Part shown: in pieces, positions 1-6,619 of the stretch
Numbering within the stretch: the stretch's first letter is position 1
Layout of the letters: every line of letters begins with the position of its first letter
Source of the DNA: Thermoplasmatales archaeon
GTDB lineage: Archaea; Thermoplasmatota; JASEFT01; JAUWIS01
DNA length: 7,213 nucleotides
Assembly: GCA_030019485.1 (NCBI GenBank)
Contig: JASEEW010000091.1
Coordinates: forward strand, 1 to 7,213
Reading direction: 5' to 3'
The notes under the pieces: generated by a model
Databases searched by the model: none
What the model saw: only the letters and a program-made list of their open reading frames with translations
What the model was told of the DNA's origin: nothing
Made by a program: the position numbers and the translations under genes

Positions 1-169
1 AGAGGGGAAAAGAATGTGCAGGAAATGGTGATGATAATGTGGGCTCATGGGGGATGATGATTGAGAGGGGAAAAGAATGCGCAGGGATATGATAATGTTT
101 GTTTGTGGGAGGACTGAGGGGAGAGAAGAATGAGCAGGAATACAATGATGGTAATATTTGTGGTGTGCG
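1..169 (+). repeat. Three degenerate tandem copies of the gene 1 start region
   Basis: The 16-mer AGAGGGGAAAAGAATG occurs exactly at 1-16 and 64-79. A diverged copy (AGGGGAGAGAAGAATG) at 117-132 is the actual SD and start codon of the surface-protein gene. Similarity runs past each ATG: NGCAGG follows in all three, and then ATGATAATG in copies 1 and 2 against ATGATGGTAAT in copy 3. The ATGs lie at 14, 77 and 130, so the spacing is 63 and 53 bases. The first period is a multiple of three, and one frame (3-92) stays open and repeats the peptide RGKECAG, so this could also be the tail of an upstream gene with a repeated C-terminus. The array may continue upstream of the window. It fills the 129 bases before gene 1, where no archaeal TATA-like promoter element was seen, so transcription may begin further upstream. 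Confidence 0.75.
77..133 (+). other. Possible 18-codon leader ORF coupled to gene 1
   Basis: The ATG of repeat copy 2 has a good SD (GAGGGG at 65-70) and opens an 18-codon frame beginning MRRDMIMFVCG. Its TGA (131-133) overlaps the ATG of the surface-protein gene in an ATGA arrangement. That geometry is the same as the real overlap between genes 1 and 2, so translational coupling is possible. The peptide resembles the N-terminus of the real protein (MSRNTMMVIF), so it may equally be a decayed duplicate of the gene start with no function. It is too short to judge from coding statistics. Confidence 0.25.
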
Positions 170-3100
170 TGTTCTGCATGTCTTTATCGCTGACTGCTGA
201 AAGCCAACCCAGAGACATAGTCATAGCATCAGACACAACAATCATACTGAACGTTGGAGATGCTGTCAACGGCACAAATCTGACGTTCACAGGCATAATC
301 CATGAAGCCCCTGGGACACCGGAAAAGAATCCTGTACCCAATGCAGGATTAAACATAACATGGAATGGCACATACAAAGGAAGCACAATTTCAGATTCTG
401 ATGGTTACTTCAGTTTCAGTTTCCCAGTAAATGAAAGAGCAGGAGATTATATTTTGAATGTGAGTTTTGATGGTGATGAATATCACAACGCATCATTTAA
501 CACTACAGATGTTAATGTAAAACATCCTGTGATTCTGAGCATGACAGTTTCAGATTCTGTTACTGTTATAGGAAACAATGTTACTGTTAATGGCTCTATC
601 ATGGATGATGATAGCAGTTTTCTTGACAGTGAAATTTTAATCCTGAAAATGAATGATGAAAAGGTTGGGAGCACCCTTTCTTTGAATGGGTTTTTTTCTT
701 TCAACTATCTTTTACCATTAGGCACAGCAGCAGGCAATCACACATTAGTAGTTGAGCATCCAGGCTCAGCATATTACACATACAATTCCACATCCAAGAA
801 TATTACTGTGAAAAGAACAACAAAAATAATTCTCATCCCAAAAACTGTTGCGAGAAACATCAGTGCAGAAATAAACGGCGCATTGCTGGATAACATGGAT
901 GAGCCTGTTCCAGAAGCAGAGGTAAACATATTCTGGAACAAAACACCTCTTGACACTACAAAAACAGATGAGAAAGGAGTATTTTCCTTTGAATATCACA
1001 TTAACAGCAGTCATCCATTGGGGGAGGTAGAGGTTAACGCCGTATTTAACGGCTCAGATTTCTATACATCATCACAGAACACAGCAAATTATACTGTAAT
1101 AAGAGGTGCAGCTATAATCATGGAATCAAAAAATGTTTTCAGAAACAGCATAGTGGAAATCAGTGGTACATTGGTAAATGATACAGGAGAAGGAATAACA
1201 GGTAATGTTTCAATATACTGGGCTGATGCTCCTGATCCTATAAAAGATAATCTGACAACAGGCCCTGATGGCATATTCTCCTACAGCTATCCTGTAAATG
1301 CAAATCATTCACTTGGGAATGTCAATGTTACAGTAAAATTTTCTGGGAACGACATCTACCCATCCTCAGAAAAAACCGTGAGTTACACTGTGATGGCCCA
1401 CACCAATATTATCATTTTCGCAAAAACCCTGAGAAGAGGGGAGTTTGTTGACATAAACGGCACATTAATTGATGATAAAGGAAATGGTTTTCAGGGGCTG
1501 GTAGCAATTTCATGGAACAACACAGGTTTGGATAACGTAACAGCAGATGAGAATGGAAACTTCTCCTTAAAGCATCAGGTAGGGTACAATCATCCTCTTG
1601 GTACTGTTAGGGTTGACGCTGTTTTCAACGGTTCAGAGATGTACGGCTCATCCAGCAACAACAGTTTTTACAGCATTGTATCAAACACAACCATAATCAT
1701 GGAACCAGAAAATGTTTTCAGAAACACAACAATAGAAATCAAAGGAAGGATAATTGATGACCAGGGTGCTGGTATTTGGAATCTAACGATAAACATAACC
1801 TTTGATGGTGATCACACTACTCCCTATTCAAATGATTCAAACAACTCCGGTTTTTTCTCAGTAGCATACAATCTTTCTGCCAATCATTCACTTGGAAACC
1901 TGACCGTAATCGCAGTTTTTGAAGGCTCTGATATTTATGTTTCTTCATCTGCTGTCATAAATTATTCTGTTTTTTCAAACACAATCGTTACAATGTTTTC
2001 CAAAACAGTGTTCAAGGGCGGATGCGCAGAAATCAACGGCAGCATATTTGATGATAATGAAAAACCTGTAATAGGGGTTTTAAACATTTACTGGGATGAT
2101 GAATACAAAGGCAGTACCGCATCAAATGATGGTTTTTTCCTGTTCCACTATAACGTGTCATTAAACCAGTCTGTAGGAATTATCAAGGTCGCTGCAGTGT
2201 TTCCTGAAACCGGATTTTATCTTTCTTCAAATAACACAGTGAACTACACAGTTGTTGCCAACACAACGCTCACATTCTCTGCTGGTGAGCTTGTCAGAGG
2301 GGAGTTGTTCACAATCATGGGTGAAATGTTTGAAAACTGCTCAGGGCAGGAAGGCGCGCCAGGAGCAAAACACCGGGTTTCCATTATTCTGAACGACATG
2401 CTCATTGGAAATGTGTTCACAGAAACCAATGGCAGTTTCATGTTCACGGATGCTGTGCCAACTGTAAGCAGGCTTGGGATTGGCATGATTAATGTTACAT
2501 TTAACGGTTCATTGTGTCTGAAGCCGAGCAGCGCATCAGCAAATGTAACTGTTAAGGAGAGGATTACAATGATGATAAATGCTCCAGTCAGCGTTGTTGA
2601 AAATGAGACGTTTGAATGTGAAATAATGCTGTCTGAGAAAATATTCAATCTAACAGTATCTGTTGCACTTCAGGGTGAGGGGCAAATAAAGATTGACAGC
2701 AGGGAGATGAGCATAACCAAAAACAACCCTTACTGTTTCAATCTAACAACAGACAAAAATGGAAAAGGCTCCTTTTCAGTTTCAGTAAAATTTGCTGGAA
2801 CCCTGACAATTAATGCATCATTCCAGGGCAGAGAGTATTTTACAGGCGCAGCATCAAACAAAACAGTATTTATTTTCAGGAAACAGGTTGAGGAAAAACC
2901 ATTATGGCTATATTTTCTCATAATCCCTGTTCTGTGCCTGCCAGGTCTTGGATACTATGTTCTGAGAAGAAGGCATCTGTCAAAAATGAGAAAAATTATA
3001 GTGGATGCAAGGGGTGAGCTGGCGGCAGGCAGTGAATATGTGAGAACAATTCTCCTGCTTTACAAAAAATTGTGCGACCATCTTAAAAAATATGGTTTCA

Positions 3101-3312
3101 TAAGGAAAAGATTTGAAACCTTCAGGGAGTTTGAGAATGGGATAAGAAAAGGGCTGCCTGTTGACAGGGAGCATCTAAACAAATTCATCAGTATAATTGA
3201 GGAGGTAAGATACTCATCACATGAGATTGGTTCCGGACACAGGGATGAAGCAGTTAAAAATTTCACAGCGGTTGAGCAGAGTCTGAAAAATATTTTAGGG
3301 GGGAAAACATGA
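130..3312 (+). CDS. Secreted Ig-like repeat surface protein with membrane anchor and cytoplasmic DUF4129-type domain
   Basis: This is a predicted type I membrane protein of 1060 residues. Residues 1 to about 23 form a signal peptide (hydrophobic core VIFVVCVFCMSLSL, cleavage probably after LTA). Residues 36 to about 917 are nine beta-rich repeats of 93-104 residues, starting near 36, 133, 230, 326, 424, 519, 617, 711 and 811. The central repeats share an INGT/DDxG turn, a G-x-F-S-F strand, an NHxLG motif and a closing F-x-G-S-x-x-Y-x-S-S segment. This is typical of Ig-like or carboxypeptidase-regulatory-like folds of surface proteins. One span lies at about 924-945, followed by an RRRHLSK stop-transfer segment. 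The tail (946-1060) has the DUF4129 pattern: LLLYKKLCDHLKKYG, then R-x-ETFREFE, then a helix with EVRYS. I count about 54 N-x-S/T sequons before the span and one after it, which supports the topology. The start is chosen for its SD at 117-123. The stop overlaps the next ATG. The ligand is unknown. Orphan adhesin or S-layer-like stalk are alternatives, but the DUF4129 tail and the MoxR operon favour a role in that system. Confidence 0.88.
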   Translation: MSRNTMMVIFVVCVFCMSLSLTAESQPRDIVIASDTTIILNVGDAVNGTNLTFTGIIHEAPGTPEKNPVPNAGLNITWNGTYKGSTISDSDGYFSFSFPVNERAGDYILNVSFDGDEYHNASFNTTDVNVKHPVILSMTVSDSVTVIGNNVTVNGSIMDDDSSFLDSEILILKMNDEKVGSTLSLNGFFSFNYLLPLGTAAGNHTLVVEHPGSAYYTYNSTSKNITVKRTTKIILIPKTVARNISAEINGALLDNMDEPVPEAEVNIFWNKTPLDTTKTDEKGVFSFEYHINSSHPLGEVEVNAVFNGSDFYTSSQNTANYTVIRGAAIIMESKNVFRNSIVEISGTLVNDTGEGITGNVSIYWADAPDPIKDNLTTGPDGIFSYSYPVNANHSLGNVNVTVKFSGNDIYPSSEKTVSYTVMAHTNIIIFAKTLRRGEFVDINGTLIDDKGNGFQGLVAISWNNTGLDNVTADENGNFSLKHQVGYNHPLGTVRVDAVFNGSEMYGSSSNNSFYSIVSNTTIIMEPENVFRNTTIEIKGRIIDDQGAGIWNLTINITFDGDHTTPYSNDSNNSGFFSVAYNLSANHSLGNLTVIAVFEGSDIYVSSSAVINYSVFSNTIVTMFSKTVFKGGCAEINGSIFDDNEKPVIGVLNIYWDDEYKGSTASNDGFFLFHYNVSLNQSVGIIKVAAVFPETGFYLSSNNTVNYTVVANTTLTFSAGELVRGELFTIMGEMFENCSGQEGAPGAKHRVSIILNDMLIGNVFTETNGSFMFTDAVPTVSRLGIGMINVTFNGSLCLKPSSASANVTVKERITMMINAPVSVVENETFECEIMLSEKIFNLTVSVALQGEGQIKIDSREMSITKNNPYCFNLTTDKNGKGSFSVSVKFAGTLTINASFQGREYFTGAASNKTVFIFRKQVEEKPLWLYFLIIPVLCLPGLGYYVLRRRHLSKMRKIIVDARGELAAGSEYVRTILLLYKKLCDHLKKYGFIRKRFETFREFENGIRKGLPVDREHLNKFISIIEEVRYSSHEIGSGHRDEAVKNFTAVEQSLKNILGGKT
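235..2880 (+). repeat. Coding tandem repeat: nine Ig-like units with a two-unit superperiod
   Basis: These are nine protein-level repeats of roughly 290-310 bases inside the surface-protein gene. Units 3 to 7 are the most alike. Units 1, 2, 8 and 9 are diverged, with unit 9 the most degenerate. Alternate units resemble each other more than neighbours do. Units 4 and 6 share NVFRN and NHSLG, units 3 and 5 share NHPLG with AVFNGS, and units 3, 5 and 7 share a K-T near the start with a later ING. At DNA level, 1114-1147 and 1693-1726 agree at 32 of 34 bases. The 14-mer AATCATTCACTTGG at 1303-1316 and 1882-1895 keeps the same offset of 579 bases (193 codons). Confidence 0.85.
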
Positions 3313-4460
3313 AAAACAGGCTGACAAACATATTAATAGTAATACTGCTGGTTGCTGTGCTTTCTGGTTTGTTTTATCCATCATACAACACCCAGCAGCT
3401 CTCCGCATATTCAGGGAAATGGAATGACACATCAGATTTCAGAAAAAACATGGCAGAATCCGGGTATGAAACATCCTGCATTGCATCAAGCCCATTAATG
3501 CTGAAAAACATGGACAGAAACAGCACATTGTTCATTGCTGTTGGTGTTGAAAAGGAATACAGTAAAGAGGAGGCAGATGCGGTTGAGGACTTTATCAGCT
3601 CCGGAGGAAAGGCCATAGTAGCAGATGATTTCGGGTACGTAAACTCTTTATCAGAAAGGTTTGGCGTGTTATTTTACAACAAAAAGTTTTGGTGTCCAAA
3701 CTTTACCTCTGACCCTGCTCTCGTAAGCGTCTCAGCGGTTCTCAGCAATCTCACATACAATCTCTTGATGGATGCACCAACAGGGCTCATGGTTCTTGGA
3801 AATACAACAGTGAATGTTATCTGCAGGAGCACAACAGGCTATGTGGACGTAAACAATAATAAATCACTGGATCTTCTTGATGTTATGGGAAGCGATGAGC
3901 ATCCTGTTTTCCTGATAGTGAAACTTTGTTTCGGAAAAGGTACTGTTGTTTTTATCAGTGACCCAAGCATCTTTATAAATAAGATGTTAAGCGAGGGTGA
4001 TAATAAAATCTTCTTAAACGAACTTGTCAGGAATCTTTTGCCAGGGGGTGGAAGGGTTGTTTTTGATGAAAGCAGGCATGAAAACTCCATAACTATGAGC
4101 AGTATTATTTTTGCAACCACAGAGCCTTTTGCAGTAATCGCAGGGGCGATGTCATTGGCTGGAATAATTTGTTATGTTTCAGTCAGGGTAAAAGGCAAAA
4201 AAAGATGGGAGCACATGTTTGATGTTAGTGCATACAAAAAAAGGTCTGAACCCGAAAATTTTAAGGAAAGAATGAAAAATGCTGTTATTGAAAAGGTTAA
4301 AATAGCATATGGTATATCCAATATTGAGCGTCTAAGCAATGAGCAGCTGGATGAAATAGCGCCAGGGCTAACAAAAATTGTTAGGGACAGACATTACTCT
4401 GAGGAGGAGCTCAGGAGACTGATAGAGAAAATAGGGAGTGAAAAAAATGGAAGATGTTAA
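3309..4460 (+). CDS. DUF4350-type membrane protein (GATase-like extracytoplasmic domain, cytoplasmic helical tail)
   Basis: The protein has 383 residues. An N-terminal span lies at about 7-24 and a second at about 273-292, placing residues 25-270 outside and 293-383 in the cytoplasm. The outer domain reads like DUF4350. It has a helix with EEADAVEDFISSGGKAIVADD followed by an NSL segment, then GKGTVVFISDPSIFIN (D218 to N224), and then VVFDESRH (D253-E254) just before the second span. This family is related to class I glutamine-amidotransferase-like folds but usually lacks their catalytic residues, and no nucleophile-elbow cysteine is evident here. Residues 180-191 (DVNNNKSLDLLD) look like an EF-hand or dockerin-type calcium loop. 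The tail is charged and helical (YSEEELRRLIEKIG). The start overlaps the upstream stop as ATGA, with AGGGGGG at 3297-3303 as SD. The gene end overlaps moxR by 14 bases. DUF4350 proteins recur beside MoxR, DUF58 and DUF4129 genes. Their biochemical role is not known. Confidence 0.82.
   Translation: MKNRLTNILIVILLVAVLSGLFYPSYNTQQLSAYSGKWNDTSDFRKNMAESGYETSCIASSPLMLKNMDRNSTLFIAVGVEKEYSKEEADAVEDFISSGGKAIVADDFGYVNSLSERFGVLFYNKKFWCPNFTSDPALVSVSAVLSNLTYNLLMDAPTGLMVLGNTTVNVICRSTTGYVDVNNNKSLDLLDVMGSDEHPVFLIVKLCFGKGTVVFISDPSIFINKMLSEGDNKIFLNELVRNLLPGGGRVVFDESRHENSITMSSIIFATTEPFAVIAGAMSLAGIICYVSVRVKGKKRWEHMFDVSAYKKRSEPENFKERMKNAVIEKVKIAYGISNIERLSNEQLDEIAPGLTKIVRDRHYSEEELRRLIEKIGSEKNGRC
4434..4440 (+). 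promoter_or_regulatory. SD site that selects the moxR ATG
   Basis: GGGAGTG lies six bases before the ATG at 4447, inside the end of the DUF4350 gene. A GTG at 4438 in the same frame would add three residues but sits inside this SD and has no better site of its own, so the ATG is preferred. Confidence 0.6.
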
Positions 4461-5397
4461 GAAAATATGGAGGACATGTTCTGCACTTGTTGATGAGGTT
4501 GGGAAGGCGGTTGTTGGGAAAACCATCGTGCTTAAATACGTGATAGCAGGCATTTTATCCAACGGGCACATACTTTTTGAGGATTTCCCAGGGCTTGCGA
4601 AAACAATGATGGCAAGAACATTTGCTAAAACGCTCGGCTGCAGGTTTAAAAGGGTGCAGTTCACCCCTGATGTTCTGCCGGCGGACATCATAGGCACATA
4701 CATTTTTGATGAAAAGGAATCTGAGTTTAAACTCAGGCAGGGACCAATATTCACAAACATCCTTCTTGCAGATGAAATAAACAGGGCTCCGCCGAAAACC
4801 CAGTCCGCATTGCTGGAGGCTATGCAGGAAATCCAGGTCACAATAGATGGTATAACACACATGCTTCCCAAACCATTCATAGTGTTTGCAACCCAGAACC
4901 CCATAGAGTATGAGGGCACATATCCTCTGCCTGAGGCTCAAATAGACAGGTTTTTGATGAAACTCAGCGTAGGCTACCCAGGGAGGGAAGGTGAAAAAGA
5001 AATCCTGAAAAGGAGGATTAAAAGGGAAAAGGATGAGGTGGATATTAATTCAATAACAAGCCCGGAAACTGTTGTAAAAATGCAGAATGCTGTTGAAAAA
5101 GTACATATTGATGATTCGCTCCAGGATTATATTGTGGAAGTCGTTTCAAGGACGAGAAAGGACCCAAGGGTTCTTCTGGGCGCAAGCCCAAGGGGCTCCC
5201 TGGCACTGTTCAAGATTTCTAGGGCGCTTGCACTGCTGAGCAGCAGGGACTATGTTTCACCAGATGATGTTAAATCCTCTGTGATTCCGGGTTTGGCGCA
5301 CAGGCTTATTCTGAAACCCGAGGTGAAGGTCAGAGGCATAGGACCTGAGGACATACTTAACAAAATACTATTAGAGGTGCCTGTGCCTGCGCTGTGA
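4447..5397 (+). CDS. moxR: MoxR-family AAA+ ATPase
   Basis: This is a 316-residue cytoplasmic ATPase, full length for the family. Residue numbers count from the ATG at 4447. Walker A is PGLAKT (48-53, K52), with the Gly-to-Ala change seen in many MoxR proteins. A conserved segment QFTPDVLPADIIG follows. Walker B is LLADEINRAPPKTQ (D109, E110). Sensor 1 is ATQNP (N151). The arginine-finger region is EAQIDRF (R168), and sensor 2 is GASPRGS (R249) in the C-terminal lid. The motifs expected for ATP binding and hydrolysis are all visible. MoxR ATPases form hexameric rings and are thought to remodel or activate partner proteins, often together with vWA-domain proteins encoded next door, such as the DUF58 gene directly downstream. 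The gene overlaps DUF4350 by 14 bases and ends at the start of DUF58, which implies co-translation. The substrate is unknown. The candidates are the cytoplasmic tails of the two upstream membrane proteins. Confidence 0.95.
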   Translation: MEDVKKIWRTCSALVDEVGKAVVGKTIVLKYVIAGILSNGHILFEDFPGLAKTMMARTFAKTLGCRFKRVQFTPDVLPADIIGTYIFDEKESEFKLRQGPIFTNILLADEINRAPPKTQSALLEAMQEIQVTIDGITHMLPKPFIVFATQNPIEYEGTYPLPEAQIDRFLMKLSVGYPGREGEKEILKRRIKREKDEVDINSITSPETVVKMQNAVEKVHIDDSLQDYIVEVVSRTRKDPRVLLGASPRGSLALFKISRALALLSSRDYVSPDDVKSSVIPGLAHRLILKPEVKVRGIGPEDILNKILLEVPVPAL

Positions 5398-5398
5398 T
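5394..5398 (+). promoter_or_regulatory. Possible GTGAT ribosome-binding site for the DUF58 gene
   Basis: GTGAT matches the 3' part of the archaeal SD consensus GGAGGTGAT and ends four bases before the ATG at 5403. The same GTG could itself be a start (GTGA overlap with the moxR stop), but the nearest GAGGTG (5374-5379) is then 14 bases away, which is long. The next gene has a similar TGAT five bases upstream of the A of its ATG (6615-6618). Confidence 0.35.
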
Positions 5399-5402
5399 AT
5401 CC

Positions 5403-6611
5403 ATGTGGACAAAAAAAGGTATCATATTATTCTGCTTTGGTTTTTCACTCCTGTTCTCCGGTCTGGTTGTAAAGAGTTATCAGGTTGTTGTTTTTAGCGT
5501 GTTCATCTTTTCTTTTCTTGCTGTTGGCAGTTTCTCCCTGAGAAAACCGGAAATAAATGCTGCTAGGATTTTGACAAACGATAAACTTTTTGAGGACGGT
5601 GAAACCGAGATTAAACTCCGGATGTCTGGTAAAGGTTTTTTGGAAGTAATGGATAAACTGCCAAACTTTGTTAATATCAAACACGGGACCAACAGGGTGG
5701 AGTTCTTCCTGGAAAAGAACAAAACATATGTTTTGAGCTACACAGTTGAATGCCCTCTGAGGGGCGTGTACTCTGCTGGACCTGTAGCAGTGAGGAATGA
5801 TGACCTTTTTTCTTTATTTTACTATGAAAAAAGCATAGATAACATTTCAGAAATAGTTGTGTTCCCAAAAATAGAAAATATAAAAGAGGTTGCTGTGAGG
5901 TCAAGAACACCAAGGGTGACGCCTGGTGTGATACCTGTTCACATGCCTGGCAGGGGACTGGAGTTTTATTCTATGAGGAATTATGTTTCAGGTGACCCTT
6001 TTAAGGACATCAACTGGAAGATTTATTCCAGAATGAGGAAGCTGATGGTTATTCAGAGAATCATGGAAACCTCATCTGATGTTACCCTTATTTTGGATGC
6101 AAGGGAAATCTCATGTGCCGGTAATGTGTTATCAAACCCACTGGTTTATTCTGCAAGGGCAGTTGCTTCACTCTCATCATTTTTTCTCAGAGGGAGGAAC
6201 AACGTCAGGCTGGTTATTTATGGTGATGACATAAAAATGGTGGCGCCAGGGTATGGTGAACGCCAGCTGTATAAAATATTGAACATCCTGGCATCCACGG
6301 CTGGCAGTGGTGATATGCCGCTTCAGGGTGTTGTCAACACAGTCCTCAGGCATCTGACCCCAAAATCCCCAATAATCCTTGTTTCAGGTTTGGAGAATGA
6401 CGATTCCATAAAAAATGCTGTGAAAGAGATTACAGACAGAGGCTTCTCCCTAATAATCCTTTCACCATCCCCCACTGGACTCAGCACTTTGTTAAAACTG
6501 GAGAGGGAAAACCTCATATCAGCACTCAGAGGATGCAATGCCCAGGTTTTGGACTGGCAGCCTAATGTGTCCCTGTCACAAACACTGGAGATGATATCAT
6601 TAAGAAGATAA
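5403..6611 (+). CDS. DUF58 family protein, membrane-anchored, vWA-like C-terminal half
   Basis: The protein has 402 residues from the ATG at 5403, or 405 from the overlapping GTG at 5394. The numbers below use the GTG start. Two close membrane spans at about 9-26 and 30-48 are followed by a beta-rich region with the DUF58-typical ECPLRGVYSAGPVAV. The family signature YVSGDPFKDINWK (197-209) is clear and is followed by SRMRKLMVIQ. A vWA-like domain then runs from about 230 to the end. Its first strand, LILD (D235), is followed by AREIS rather than the x-S-x-S of a metal-binding MIDAS, so metal binding by that motif is doubtful. A later strand, SPIILVSGL, fits the Rossmann-like vWA core. DUF58 proteins are regularly encoded just downstream of moxR and are presumed partners of the ATPase, with the bulk of the protein in the cytoplasm. 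The gene starts at or just after the moxR stop, and the next gene begins eight bases after its end. Confidence 0.9.
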   Translation: MWTKKGIILFCFGFSLLFSGLVVKSYQVVVFSVFIFSFLAVGSFSLRKPEINAARILTNDKLFEDGETEIKLRMSGKGFLEVMDKLPNFVNIKHGTNRVEFFLEKNKTYVLSYTVECPLRGVYSAGPVAVRNDDLFSLFYYEKSIDNISEIVVFPKIENIKEVAVRSRTPRVTPGVIPVHMPGRGLEFYSMRNYVSGDPFKDINWKIYSRMRKLMVIQRIMETSSDVTLILDAREISCAGNVLSNPLVYSARAVASLSSFFLRGRNNVRLVIYGDDIKMVAPGYGERQLYKILNILASTAGSGDMPLQGVVNTVLRHLTPKSPIILVSGLENDDSIKNAVKEITDRGFSLIILSPSPTGLSTLLKLERENLISALRGCNAQVLDWQPNVSLSQTLEMISLRR

Positions 6612-6619
6612 TCCTGATA

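Noticed and set aside
1..169. CRISPR-like reading of the 5' tandem repeats
   Set aside because: The repeats are contiguous and diverged, with unequal periods and no unique spacers between identical repeats. They match the gene start itself, so a CRISPR array is excluded.
2244..2648. A 134-codon minus-strand open frame opposite the surface-protein gene
   Set aside because: It is antisense to the repeat domains, with low-complexity hydrophobic and serine-rich translation mirroring the repeats. There is no sign of independent coding.
3972..3980. TTTATAAAT, resembling an archaeal TATA box
   Set aside because: It is inside the DUF4350 coding region, more than 450 bases before the next gene start, and that gene overlaps its upstream neighbour. 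An internal promoter is not needed and has no further support.
4588..4605. Walker A of MoxR reads PGLAKT instead of a G-x-G-K-T ending
   Set aside because: The Ala before Lys is common within the MoxR family, and the catalytic Lys, Walker B and both sensors are intact, so this is not evidence of an inactive ATPase.
4368..4919. A 183-codon open frame on the minus strand opposite moxR
   Set aside because: It lies wholly antisense to the start of a canonical AAA+ ATPase and the end of DUF4350, and its translation has no recognisable domain. It is a shadow of the coding strand.
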